Origin: Mycobacteroides salmoniphilum | GTDB lineage: Bacteria > Actinomycetota > Actinomycetes > Mycobacteriales > Mycobacteriaceae | DNA: 64,000 bases | Direction of reading: 5' to 3' | NCBI RefSeq assembly: GCF_004924335.1 | Contig: NZ_CP024633.1 | Coordinates: forward strand, 3,720,001-3,784,000 | Shown here: one piece after another, positions 6,130 to 15,044 of the stretch | How the letters are laid out: the number at the start of each line of letters is the position of its first letter | How positions within the stretch are numbered: position 1 is the stretch's first letter | Made by a program: the position numbers and the translations under genes | The notes under the pieces: generated by a model | Database searches by the model: none | The model's input: only the letters and a program-made list of their open reading frames with translations | What the model was told of the DNA's origin: nothing

Positions 6130-8832
6130 CTATTCGTGCGGGTTGGCTAGATCGCTCCACACAATCTTGGCGAGCTGATCGCGATCTGCCACATCGAGTT
6201 TGATACATGCACGGTAGATGTGGCCTTCGATGGTCCGCACCGACAGCGTGAGACGCTCGGCGATCTCCCGGTTGCACAGTCCCTCCCCGATGAGCGCCGC
6301 GATTTCACGCTCACGCGCTGTGACAGGCAGCGGACGGGCGGCGGCCCGGATCGCGGGTGTGGCCGCACCACCGCATTGGCCTGCGATCCGCAGTGCGCGC
6401 GCGGCAGACTCGGCGCTCTTGCTCCTATCCCCATCACGACCGCGCAACGCCACCGCCTGTGCCGCGGCATCTGCCGCCGAAAGCAACAGGCCCGCATTCT
6501 CGAACTCTTCACTCACCGCATCCAATGCCGTGGCATCCGAATTACCCACCGCGACCGCATGCCGGGCATATAGCCCCACCAATGGGCCATGAACCCGCGG
6601 TACCAGTGATCCGAGGCGGCGCCCCACAGTCCGGTCACCGAAACGTGCCGCATGGTGCAGGGCCTCGGCCTCCACCGCGTACTGACCGGCGGTGTGTGCG
6701 GCGTCGGCCGCGCGCCGGGCGGCGTCCACCGCCGAGCGATCCGCACCACGCGCTGCGGCGAGCCATGATTTCGCGATCAACAGCTGGGGGTCGTGCAACG
6801 CGACGAACTGCCCCGAGTGTTCCCCCGACTCGGTCAACACGCGCTCGGCATCTTCGACCTTTCCGAGTGCTGCGTAGGCTCGGGCGAGCAGAAGCCGCGC
6901 GGGCAGCTGCCACGGCAGCGGCCTTTCGGCATTGAGCGCGGCCAGAGCCTGCTCGATCGACGATATCGCCGTCGGGAAGGCGCCCCGGTGCACGGCCACC
7001 AGCCCGGCCATGATGCGCGCTATCGCCCATGCGAGAAACTGTCCAGCAGAGGAGAATTCGGTGTACTCGGCAACACGGCGGTCGGCCAGCCGGAGCTGCC
7101 CGGTGTAGACGAGGGCCAGCACGTCGCAGTAACGGACCATCACCGCGATCATGCCGTCGGTAGACCGTTTCTGGGCGCGGCACCTCGCCGCGATCGGCTC
7201 GAACTCGTCACCGCGCCCAGCGACGGGCAGCGCGAGCCCAATACCGAATGCCGCGAATTCCACTGCCTGCCGGGGAGCCTCCGGATCCGACAGCACCAGG
7301 GTCGCAGCCGCGAGCCCCTCATCGAACTGGTTCTCGTGCACGGCCAAGGCCGCCCCCGTCGCGTCGACGACCAGTTTCAGGGCGGGATGCCGCACCCGTT
7401 CACGGAGCAGTGCCATCAGCTCGTGCGCACGCTGGACATCGCCCATCGACCAGAACGCGATGGACACCAGCGGAAGACCCCAGAGGACCAGCGAGAGCTC
7501 GTCGAGCTGGTCCGGATCAAACTCCGCCAGCGCCTGCTCGGCTTCCTCGGGCCGGCCCTGCCACAGCAGCGCGCGGGAAAGAACCTCGGCCGCACGTAGT
7601 CCTCCGTCACGTTCCACCGCGCACCGCGCCAGGTGCTCCCCGACGGGCAGGTTGGACAGATACACCGCGTCTTTCGCGGCGGAGACCAAGAGGGCGGGGT
7701 CGGTGGCCTCGTCGCTGTCGACCGAGAGCTGCGCCAGCCGGATGCGCTTGGCGGCCGAGCCGATATCGCGCTCCCGCAGCGCCCGCACGAGCTGGCCTCG
7801 CAGACGTCGGGCCGACGCGGTTCCCACTCGGCGCCGGACCACCTCACCCAACATCGGATGGCTGAACCGCACATTGATCCGCCGGCCGTCGGCCTCGACC
7901 CGGACAAAGCCGGTGAGCTCCGCGCCGTCCAGGGCGTCGCCCCCGGCGATCTCACACAGCGTGTCGAGATCAAGCGGTTCACACAAGGACAGCAGCTTCA
8001 GCACGTTGAGCACATCGCCGTCCAACTGCTCGAGCCGATCTCCGAGCAGTGCGGCCAACCCCGACGGAACCACCGTGTTACCGCGCAGCTGCCACACCCC
8101 GTGCACAGCGGTCAGGGATCCAGCCTCGACAGCCCCTTCCACCAGATGCCGAAGGAACAGCGGATTACCACCGGAGGACTCCCACATCACGTCGGCGCTG
8201 AGCCCTTCGAGCGCGCCGCCGAGCACCGACTCGACGAGGCCGACGCTCTGCTCCTTGGTGAACGCCTCGAGCTCGAACCGGCGCAAGTAGTCGTCTTTCC
8301 ACAATGCGGTGACCGCATCCGGAACGGGCTCGCCGCTACGCACGGTAGCCACCAGCCGGCACGCATGGCCGACGGCGATCTGATGTAGCAATGTCGCCGA
8401 GAGATCGTCCAGCAGATGAGCGTCGTCGATTCCGATAATCGGATGTGGCGTTGCGACAATAGATTCCCGCGCCGCCGCGATGAGTGCGGCCGGATCACGC
8501 GATCCGGTCGTCTGGATCCAGTGAGCGAACACGCCCAGCGGAATGCTCCGCGACGACTCGGTGCACGCCACCCAGCGAACCTGGCATTCCAACGAGTCGG
8601 TGACCGTGCGCGCGAGGGTCGTCTTGCCGACCCCGGCGGAGCCGACCAACACCACCCCACACGACACATCGTCCGCCAGCGTTGAGCGGACGGCCTCGAA
8701 TTCGGTTGGGCGGTCGAGCAACTGCCAGCTCCCCGACATGGAAACTGAGTCTAGATCGCGATACCGGTTTGCGTGGGCCAGTCCGCCGGACGACTTCTCC
8801 TGCGCGGCGGGTTTGGTGATCGTAGGTGTCAT
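6130..8832 (-). CDS. large ATP-binding LuxR-family (LAL) transcriptional regulator
   Basis: About 900 residues in the MalT/LAL arrangement. The N-terminal AAA/NACHT-like ATPase has Walker A GSAGVGKTT within the first 90 residues and Walker B IIGIDDAHLL; a long helical repeat region follows; and a C-terminal LuxR helix-turn-helix contains LTAREREIAALI, CNREIAERL and SVRTIEGHIYRA. The start at 8832 has GAGAGG upstream; the frame continues to 8901 and an internal ATG is at 8739. It begins 10 nt after the stop of the catalase-like gene, so the two are co-transcribed. The ligand is unknown. It is the only DNA-binding protein in the 5-16 kb block and the obvious candidate to bind the repeated GAGTA-N6-TACTC sites. 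Confidence 0.9.
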   Translation of the reverse strand: MTPTITKPAAQEKSSGGLAHANRYRDLDSVSMSGSWQLLDRPTEFEAVRSTLADDVSCGVVLVGSAGVGKTTLARTVTDSLECQVRWVACTESSRSIPLGVFAHWIQTTGSRDPAALIAAARESIVATPHPIIGIDDAHLLDDLSATLLHQIAVGHACRLVATVRSGEPVPDAVTALWKDDYLRRFELEAFTKEQSVGLVESVLGGALEGLSADVMWESSGGNPLFLRHLVEGAVEAGSLTAVHGVWQLRGNTVVPSGLAALLGDRLEQLDGDVLNVLKLLSLCEPLDLDTLCEIAGGDALDGAELTGFVRVEADGRRINVRFSHPMLGEVVRRRVGTASARRLRGQLVRALRERDIGSAAKRIRLAQLSVDSDEATDPALLVSAAKDAVYLSNLPVGEHLARCAVERDGGLRAAEVLSRALLWQGRPEEAEQALAEFDPDQLDELSLVLWGLPLVSIAFWSMGDVQRAHELMALLRERVRHPALKLVVDATGAALAVHENQFDEGLAAATLVLSDPEAPRQAVEFAAFGIGLALPVAGRGDEFEPIAARCRAQKRSTDGMIAVMVRYCDVLALVYTGQLRLADRRVAEYTEFSSAGQFLAWAIARIMAGLVAVHRGAFPTAISSIEQALAALNAERPLPWQLPARLLLARAYAALGKVEDAERVLTESGEHSGQFVALHDPQLLIAKSWLAAARGADRSAVDAARRAADAAHTAGQYAVEAEALHHAARFGDRTVGRRLGSLVPRVHGPLVGLYARHAVAVGNSDATALDAVSEEFENAGLLLSAADAAAQAVALRGRDGDRSKSAESAARALRIAGQCGGAATPAIRAAARPLPVTAREREIAALIGEGLCNREIAERLTLSVRTIEGHIYRACIKLDVADRDQLAKIVWSDLANPHE

Positions 8833-8842
8833 CGCAACCCTC

Positions 8843-9967
8843 TCAGTCCGGCAGATCCTCGACCCCGGCCGGCTCCATCCGCGACACCCCGTTCTTCTCA
8901 TGCCGAAAGTTGCTGGATGCCTCGTAGACTCGGAGTTTCAGCCGATTGATCGACCCCAGTGGGCGATGCGCCGCCAGGGCGCGCCAGGAGTTGAAGGACA
9001 GCACATCGTCGCCAAATACCTGCCGCTCGGCACTGTATGAATCTTGCACGGGGAAGACGATTTTGGCGATTGCCCGGTGTGGCGAGTCCGCCTCCGGCCA
9101 CGCGACAGTGGCGTCCTCGAGTGGCATGGTCTTGGCATCGGTGCACAGCTGCGCTCGCAGTTCGTACTCAGCGCTGTTGTGCCGGAAGAACTCTGCGACC
9201 AAATGGCGGAGCTCGTCGTCGGCGATAGGCTCCGGCAGGAGCACCCCCTCAAGGTCCCGTACCGACGATGACAGGGGTACATAGCTGAGCTTGGCCACAT
9301 ACTCTCCGTACCGTAGCGGCGCCGAGGAATAGAAGGTGTCACCAAGGATGTGCGTGTTGGGGCGCACGAACACGGCCACCGATTCCGGTAGTGAGAGTCC
9401 CACGCGTGGAAGAAATTTCGCTACGCCACCGAGAAGGTTGCTACCCAGCCTGAGCGCGGTGTCCGGCAGGCGCGCTAGCAACCATGCGGTCGGCATTCCC
9501 CGCCGAAGATATGCCTTGGCGCCCGCGAAGAGGAACTCGCGATGGGTGACCAGGACGAAATCCTGGGTGGTGGCCTCGTCATCCGGGAGAGTACGTGCAC
9601 CGGCGACGCCCAGGACCTTGATACCCAGGCCCCGCACGCCCCGGATCCGGTCGCTGCGCAGCAGGCCGGAGGTCGTAGACAACCTTGAGATGACCGGGTA
9701 TCTACCGGGAGTCGCGAACATGCCCTGGCGCAGGTGCGGCGGTAAGTCGGGATAGACGGTCAGCTCGCCGCGCAAGATGCCGTGACTCTTCGCGTGTGCG
9801 TCGCGGACGGCATGCCGATACTTCCGGAAGGCCCGTTCGTTGTTCGTGTGCAATACCTTGATGATCTTGTCGATGGCCTCCTCCTCGCCGGGCGGAGCCA
9901 CATTCATGTCCTCGTCGTACCGAAGGTAGGTATGCGTCGCATCGAGTGGTCGCTCCGTTGTGCCCAT
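8843..9967 (-). CDS. minimal catalase-like haem protein
   Basis: A 374-residue member of the short catalase-related family (compare the minimal catalase MAP-2744c of M. avium paratuberculosis and the catalase-like allene oxide synthases of corals and cyanobacteria). The distal histidine is His58 in DAHAKSHGILRGELT, the haem-pocket RLSTTSG and RGVRGLGIKVLG segments are present, and the proximal RxxxY signature is Arg219-Tyr223 (RYGEY). The NADPH and flavodoxin-like regions of full catalases are absent. The ATG at 9967 with GGGAGG upstream is chosen; the open frame reaches 10378 but would cross the promoter palindromes. It is divergent from the haem dioxygenase and upstream of the LAL regulator. 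It could act as a peroxidase or hydroperoxide isomerase rather than a true catalase. Confidence 0.85.
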   Translation of the reverse strand: MGTTERPLDATHTYLRYDEDMNVAPPGEEEAIDKIIKVLHTNNERAFRKYRHAVRDAHAKSHGILRGELTVYPDLPPHLRQGMFATPGRYPVISRLSTTSGLLRSDRIRGVRGLGIKVLGVAGARTLPDDEATTQDFVLVTHREFLFAGAKAYLRRGMPTAWLLARLPDTALRLGSNLLGGVAKFLPRVGLSLPESVAVFVRPNTHILGDTFYSSAPLRYGEYVAKLSYVPLSSSVRDLEGVLLPEPIADDELRHLVAEFFRHNSAEYELRAQLCTDAKTMPLEDATVAWPEADSPHRAIAKIVFPVQDSYSAERQVFGDDVLSFNSWRALAAHRPLGSINRLKLRVYEASSNFRHEKNGVSRMEPAGVEDLPD

Positions 9968-10063
9968 TGCGGTCCAGTCCTCCCGTATTAGTGGTCCGAG
10001 ACTGTCGATATCCGTCGGACACGGTGACTTGGTCAGTGTCGTGAAGGCCGGCGGGGAGCGCAC

Positions 10064-10079
10064 GAGTACACGACTACTC
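10064..10079. promoter_or_regulatory. GAGTA-N6-TACTC palindrome, copy 3 (exact)
   Basis: Sequence GAGTA-CACGAC-TACTC in the 247-nt divergent promoter region between the catalase-like and haem dioxygenase genes. It lies 96 nt upstream of the catalase-like start, and the two 5-nt arms match exactly. Confidence 0.65.
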
Positions 10080-10162
10080 AATCCTGCGCCGCGACCGGGA
10101 TCGATGCGGGTGAAATGACGAGGTATTCCCGGCGCTATCGCAAATCCGAATTTCATGGGACC

Positions 10163-10178
10163 GAGTAGTTCAATACTC
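10163..10178. promoter_or_regulatory. GAGTA-N6-TACTC palindrome, copy 4 (exact)
   Basis: Sequence GAGTA-GTTCAA-TACTC, 36 nt ahead of the dioxygenase ATG. It is almost identical, flanks included, to the copy at 12015-12030 ahead of the subtilase gene. Confidence 0.7.
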
Positions 10179-10214
10179 ACGCTCCAGACCACCGGATTTG
10201 TCAGCATTAGCGGT

Positions 10215-12020
10215 ATGCCGAAAAAGGACAGACCCGCCACTTCGGCCACCACTCTGGCGTCGTGGCTCGCGACACGAATCGATCGATCGATCGGATGGTC
10301 CCGGCTGCCGCCGACGTTCGGTATCGCAGTACTCATCGGGCTACGCAACGCATTACGGGCCGACAATCTGTTCGACACGGGACGAGCACCCGGCGGATCA
10401 CCGCCGCCGGAGAATGCCGGCTACCGCACCGCCCGAACATTGGATGGCACCTACAACAATCTCGATCACCCGCTCATGGGTTCGGTGGGAAGCCGATTCG
10501 GACGCAACGCACCACTGGCACAGACCTTCCCGGAACCTCCCGGGCAACTCCTGGACCCGAATCCCCGGCTGATCAGCCGCAGACTGCTGACCCGTGACCA
10601 GTTCATCCCGGCGACAACGCTGAACGTGCTGGCGGCGGCGTGGATCCAGTTCGAGGTCCACGACTGGTTCAGTCATAACACCGCCGAGTCCGAGCCCTGG
10701 GCCTTGCCGCTCGATGAGGACGATCCGTGGCCGCAGCGCCCGATGCAGATACGCCGTACCGCACCCGATCCCTGTCCCGACGCCTCAGGTCCCCCGACAT
10801 TCGTCACCCAGGACACCCATTGGTGGGACGGATCGCAGGTCTACGGTGGCACCCGGGCCATCGCCGATGCGCTGCGCTCCCGGACCGGGGGCACGCTGCG
10901 GCTCGACCGGCTCGGTCTGCCGCCGGCCGATGTCGAAGAGCTGGCCAGCGCATCGGAGACAACCGCCAACTTCTGGGTTGGTCTGGCCGTCCTGCATTCG
11001 CTGTTCATGCGGGAGCACAATGCGATCTGCGCGCATCTGGCCGCCAGCCATCCGGGAATGTCGGATCAAGAGCTGTACGACAAGGCCCGCCTGGTCAACA
11101 CCGCACTGATGGCGAAAATCCATACGATCGACTGGACCCCCGCGATCATTGGGCACCCCACCACAGTGTTCGCGATGCACACAAACTGGTCCGGCATTCT
11201 CGGTGAACGCTTGAGCAAGCTGTTTCGCCGTCAGCCCCACAATGCTCTGCTGCGCGGCATTCCGGGCTCACCGACGAGTTTGCATCACGTGCCCTATTCG
11301 CTGACCGAAGAGTTTGTCGCGGTGTACCGGATGCACCCGCTCATCCCCGATCATTTCGTGCTCCGGTCGGCATCCGACGACTCCGTGATCGCCGAGCAGG
11401 AGTTGCCCGATCTCGCCGTTCAACATGTCCGGACCCGGTTCAGTGAGACCTCGATAGAGAACATCATCTATTCGTTCGGCCGTGCCAATCCGGGCGCACT
11501 GACCCTGCATAACTTCCCGCGCCATCTGCAGCGTCTGGAGCGACCGGACGGGTCGATTCTGGACCTCGCGGCCATCGACGTGCTTCGGGTCCGTGAGCGG
11601 GGCGTCCCCCGCTATAACCAGTTCCGGCGGATGTTGCGGCTGCGGCCGGTGTCGTCCTTCGCGGAACTCACCGACGACCCGGTGGTCGCCCGGGAACTCG
11701 CGGCAATCTATGGCGACGTGGATCGGGTAGACCTGATGGTCGGTCTGTACGCAGAGCCCAAACCGAAAGGATTTGGGTTCAGCGACACAGCTTTTCGGAT
11801 ATTTGTGCTGATGGCATCCCGACGGTTGGAGAGCGACAGATTCTTCACATCCGATTTCCGGCCCGAGATCTACACCCCGGAAGGCATTGCGTGGGTCAGG
11901 GATAACTCGATGCGCTCGGTCCTGCTCCGGCACTTCCCGTCCCTGCAGTCCGCGCTGACCGGTGTCGCCAACCCCTTTGCACCGTGGACGCCCGTGTGGG
12001 CCAACGAGCCGACCGAGTAG
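10215..12020 (+). CDS. cyclooxygenase-like haem dioxygenase/peroxidase
   Basis: A 601-residue member of the animal-type haem peroxidase superfamily, closest in motif to fatty-acid dioxygenases (prostaglandin synthase, alpha-DOX, linoleate diol synthase). The distal histidine is His149 in QFEVHDWFSH. The proximal histidine is His374 in EFVAVYRMHPLIPD, and Tyr371 sits exactly where cyclooxygenase has its catalytic tyrosyl (Tyr385, three before His388). That supports fatty-acid oxygenation rather than simple peroxidation. No signal peptide. The start MPKKDRP at 10215 is 36 nt after an operator-like palindrome; the frame extends to 10155 but would cover it. It is divergent from the catalase-like gene, suggesting a hydroperoxide-making and hydroperoxide-processing pair. 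Confidence 0.9.
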   Translation: MPKKDRPATSATTLASWLATRIDRSIGWSRLPPTFGIAVLIGLRNALRADNLFDTGRAPGGSPPPENAGYRTARTLDGTYNNLDHPLMGSVGSRFGRNAPLAQTFPEPPGQLLDPNPRLISRRLLTRDQFIPATTLNVLAAAWIQFEVHDWFSHNTAESEPWALPLDEDDPWPQRPMQIRRTAPDPCPDASGPPTFVTQDTHWWDGSQVYGGTRAIADALRSRTGGTLRLDRLGLPPADVEELASASETTANFWVGLAVLHSLFMREHNAICAHLAASHPGMSDQELYDKARLVNTALMAKIHTIDWTPAIIGHPTTVFAMHTNWSGILGERLSKLFRRQPHNALLRGIPGSPTSLHHVPYSLTEEFVAVYRMHPLIPDHFVLRSASDDSVIAEQELPDLAVQHVRTRFSETSIENIIYSFGRANPGALTLHNFPRHLQRLERPDGSILDLAAIDVLRVRERGVPRYNQFRRMLRLRPVSSFAELTDDPVVARELAAIYGDVDRVDLMVGLYAEPKPKGFGFSDTAFRIFVLMASRRLESDRFFTSDFRPEIYTPEGIAWVRDNSMRSVLLRHFPSLQSALTGVANPFAPWTPVWANEPTE

Positions 12021-12030
12021 TCGAATACTC
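12015..12030. promoter_or_regulatory. GAGTA-N6-TACTC palindrome, copy 5 (exact)
   Basis: Sequence GAGTA-GTCGAA-TACTC, overlapping the TAG stop of the dioxygenase gene and 70 nt ahead of the GTG start of the subtilase gene. Its position implies that the protease cassette has its own promoter under the same control. Confidence 0.7.
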
Positions 12031-12100
12031 ATGACCGGCAAGGGCCTTTGGGTCCACAATCATCAGATGAGCCCTACTGGATTCATGCCTGCGGTGTGCG

Positions 12101-13627
12101 GTGACTAGCGCAGTGCCGCGCGGTCCCAAGCGGCCCTCGGTCATCAGCCCGATGGTGCTCGCCGATCCGCAGACGGCACCGCCCGGCGAGGCCAAGGCAT
12201 TGGTCACCGACAATGACGACCGCAGGATGATGCTGATCGAGCTTCTCGTCGGCGCCGGTGTCGACCCCGACGATGTGCGGGATCAATTCCTGCACATGTT
12301 CCACCGGGTCCTGCGCGACGAGCCGCCCGCGCCAACGCCTGTCGGCCGCCACTATGTGCGGTGCATGCTCACCCCCGACGAGATCCAGCGCCTGGTCCGT
12401 GGGGGCGCCAAGTCCTCAAGCGCTAAAAGCGCCCAACAAGCACTGCAGCTGATCCGGCGGGTGTGGCCCGACCTGGTGGTCGAGGCGCATCTGGACCGCT
12501 CGCTCACGACGATAAAGGCAGACGCGGCGATCCGTACCTATGGCTCCGGGGGCACCGGCGTCGTATGGGCGGTGCTGGATTCGGGAATCGATGCCGAGCA
12601 CCCGCATTTCGCCGCCAACGGCACCCTCACCGCAGACTCCGTGAGGCCTCTACACAAGGACTTCACGCTTTCTCCCGAAGCGTCCAAGGGCCCACTCGTC
12701 GATGTGTATGGACACGGCACCCACGTGGCCGGCATCATCGCGGGCGAATCACCCACCGACCCAAAACTCATCCGGATCGCCTCTACCCAGCCGACCGCCG
12801 AGGGACTGCCGGAATGGGTTCCGCGGATGCTGGCACAGGGGTCGCGGCTGTCCGGGGTGGCGCCGCACGCCAACCTGGTGAGCCTCAAGGTCCTCGACGA
12901 CGATGGCAAGACTCTGTCGAGCGTGCTCATCGACGCCCTCAACTACGTACGGGAGATCAACAGCTACGGCAACGACCTACAGATCCACGGTGTGAATCTG
13001 TCTTTGGGATGCGGCTGGATGCCAAGGGATTACGCGGCAGGTCAAAGTCCGCTGTGTCGTGAACTCGATCTGCTCACCGGCTCCGGGGTGGTGTGCGTCG
13101 TGAGCGCGGGAAACCTGGGCGCCGGCACCGCCGCGGCCGGTGTGGGTGCCGCGATTCTCGGAACGACGGCCGACGTCTACGGACAGCTGTCCACCATCAC
13201 CGACCCCGGTAATGCTGCCACCGCCATCACCGTCGGTTCGGTCCACCGGTACCGGCCTCACACCAGCGGTGTCACCTTCGACTCGTCCAAGGGGCCGACC
13301 CTGGATGGCCGTCGCAAACCCGACCTGGTGGCGCCGGGCGAGCGGATCACCTCTGCGGCAACCGGTCTCATGGCCAAAGGCATTGACCCGTTGAAGGACG
13401 ACGATACCGAAGGCGCCGCCAACTACATCGAGGACAGCGGGACCTCGATGGCCGCCGCCCACGTCTCGGGTGCGATCGCCGCCTTCTTGTCGGCCCGCAC
13501 GGAGTTCGTGGGTAAACCACAGGAGGTCAAGGAGATCTTCCTGAAGTCGGCCGTCGACCTGGGGCGCCACGAGTTCTTCCAGGGCGCCGGGCTGGTCGAC
13601 CTGATGCGCGCACTATCCAACACGTAG
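12101..13627 (+). CDS. subtilisin-like serine protease (S8), no signal peptide
   Basis: A 508-residue S8 protease with a complete triad: Asp160 in AVLDSGID, His205 in YGHGTHVAG and Ser449 in SGTSMAAAH; an oxyanion-type Asn region lies near SAGNLGAG. The first ~130 residues are a helical, charged extension that is not a signal peptide or a clear I9 propeptide. A cytoplasmic or non-classically exported location is therefore likely, unlike the mycobacterial mycosins, which have signal peptides and C-terminal anchors. The start is a GTG at 12101. It is the first gene of a four-gene plus-strand cassette, with the hydrolase starting 17 nt after its stop. Confidence 0.9.
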   Translation: MTSAVPRGPKRPSVISPMVLADPQTAPPGEAKALVTDNDDRRMMLIELLVGAGVDPDDVRDQFLHMFHRVLRDEPPAPTPVGRHYVRCMLTPDEIQRLVRGGAKSSSAKSAQQALQLIRRVWPDLVVEAHLDRSLTTIKADAAIRTYGSGGTGVVWAVLDSGIDAEHPHFAANGTLTADSVRPLHKDFTLSPEASKGPLVDVYGHGTHVAGIIAGESPTDPKLIRIASTQPTAEGLPEWVPRMLAQGSRLSGVAPHANLVSLKVLDDDGKTLSSVLIDALNYVREINSYGNDLQIHGVNLSLGCGWMPRDYAAGQSPLCRELDLLTGSGVVCVVSAGNLGAGTAAAGVGAAILGTTADVYGQLSTITDPGNAATAITVGSVHRYRPHTSGVTFDSSKGPTLDGRRKPDLVAPGERITSAATGLMAKGIDPLKDDDTEGAANYIEDSGTSMAAAHVSGAIAAFLSARTEFVGKPQEVKEIFLKSAVDLGRHEFFQGAGLVDLMRALSNT

Positions 13628-13644
13628 AGACAAGCGAGAACATC

Positions 13645-14919
13645 ATGACAACGACGGTAACGATTAACGGACTGCCTTACTACGAACCGGATTTCAATGC
13701 CGACGGCTCACTCAATGACGCCACCGGCGACGGTGACGGCGGTCTGCCGGCGGCCGTGGCGGCGGGGGGCATCACCGATCTGTTCGTGATGTCGCACGGA
13801 TGGAACAACAGTGTGACTTCGGCGCGCCAGCTCTACACCGCGATGTTCTCGCTGATCGCCGACCAGCTCGGCGGCCACACAGAGGGTGTGGCCGTCGCGG
13901 GGATCAACTGGCCGTCGGTGTTACTGCCCGACGACGATCCGGACAGCGCGCCGCCGGTCCCTTCGACGGGTGCGCAGCTCGCGGCGGCGCTGGCCCCACG
14001 CTTCCCAGGCCAGGCAGAGCAGCTCAAGACGATGGGCGAGCTGCTCGACGAGAAACCGCAGCAGTCCGCCAAGCTCATCGAGTTCCACAGCTTGGCCGCC
14101 GGACTCGTCACCACCAAGCCCCAGTCGGAAGAGGACAGCGGAGAGTCGAGCATTGTGAACAGCGATCCGCTCGCGGTGTTCGGGCAAGCCGCGGCCATGG
14201 CACCAAAGTCCACGAGCTCCGCCCAGGGGCTGGGCAATCCCTTCGCCGGGCTGTGGTCAGGGGCGCGCGAGATCCTGCGCACGATGAGCTATTACGAGAT
14301 GAAGAACCGGGCCGGAGTCATCGGCGAGCGCGGGCTTGGCCCACTGCTGGCCTCATTGTCGGGTCCTGACGGCGCGCCCCGCATTCACCTCATCGGGCAC
14401 AGTTTCGGTGCGCGACTGGTGTCTTATGCGCTGGCGGGGCTACCGAAGACCGGCACCAGCCCGGTCAAGTCGCTCACCCTGATCCAGGGCGCCTTCTCGC
14501 ACTTCACCTTCAACCGCAAGCTGCTCTTCGAACCGGGCCGTGGCCCCGGCGGCCTGGCCGGGCTCGAAGAGCGGGTGGACGGGCCGCTGCTCACGACGTA
14601 TTCCGCCGCCGACCGCGCGGTCGGCTGGTGGTACCCGGCGGCCAGCATGCTCGCGCGGCAGGACAGTCAGGCCGGGCAGGACTTGTGGTTCCGCTGGGGG
14701 GCAATGGGTCACGACGGATACCAGCAGGACCCGGCCGCCACGGCACTTGAGCTGTCCGAGGCCGGCAAGCCCTACGACTTCCAGCGCGGGCATTTCTACC
14801 GACTTGACGCCAACAAGGTTATCGACGACGCCAGCCAGTCCGAATTCAGTGGTGCGCATAGCGATATCAAGCACCCCGAGGTGGCGTGGGCGATCGTCTC
14901 TGCCGCCCGCGCCACCTGA
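13645..14919 (+). CDS. alpha/beta-hydrolase fold protein, probable serine esterase/lipase
   Basis: A 424-residue protein. The nucleophile elbow is LIGHSFGARLVSY with Ser253, and the oxyanion motif SHGWNNS lies near residue 52. A long insertion (about residues 90-220) rich in Pro, Gly and acidic residues separates them and could be a lid. A C-terminal HFYRLD or SGAHSDI segment could supply the catalytic histidine. No signal peptide. It is tightly spaced after the subtilase gene and ahead of the trypsin-like gene, so it belongs to the same cassette. Substrate is unknown; esters of oxygenated lipids made by the neighbouring dioxygenase are one speculative possibility. Confidence 0.8.
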   Translation: MTTTVTINGLPYYEPDFNADGSLNDATGDGDGGLPAAVAAGGITDLFVMSHGWNNSVTSARQLYTAMFSLIADQLGGHTEGVAVAGINWPSVLLPDDDPDSAPPVPSTGAQLAAALAPRFPGQAEQLKTMGELLDEKPQQSAKLIEFHSLAAGLVTTKPQSEEDSGESSIVNSDPLAVFGQAAAMAPKSTSSAQGLGNPFAGLWSGAREILRTMSYYEMKNRAGVIGERGLGPLLASLSGPDGAPRIHLIGHSFGARLVSYALAGLPKTGTSPVKSLTLIQGAFSHFTFNRKLLFEPGRGPGGLAGLEERVDGPLLTTYSAADRAVGWWYPAASMLARQDSQAGQDLWFRWGAMGHDGYQQDPAATALELSEAGKPYDFQRGHFYRLDANKVIDDASQSEFSGAHSDIKHPEVAWAIVSAARAT

Positions 14920-14953
14920 TCGAACACGAAAATCATTCCTGCACTGTGAGATC

Positions 14954-14969
14954 GAGTACCTGACTACGC
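14954..14969. promoter_or_regulatory. GAGTA-N6-TACTC type palindrome, copy 6 (one mismatch)
   Basis: Sequence GAGTA-CCTGAC-TACGC, one base from the exact palindrome, in the 125-nt gap between the hydrolase and trypsin-like genes and 75 nt ahead of the latter's ATG. It suggests an internal promoter within the cassette. Confidence 0.5.
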
Positions 14970-15044
14970 GCGAACCAGACCGCATATCGGAACACGATGA
15001 GCAGGTCCTAGCTCGAACCTCACGCACTATGCAAGGAGTCCACC

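Noticed and set aside
7151..8290. Long plus-strand open frame across the LAL regulator
   Set aside because: Ser/Arg-rich shadow translation opposite a gene with clear ATPase and LuxR motifs.
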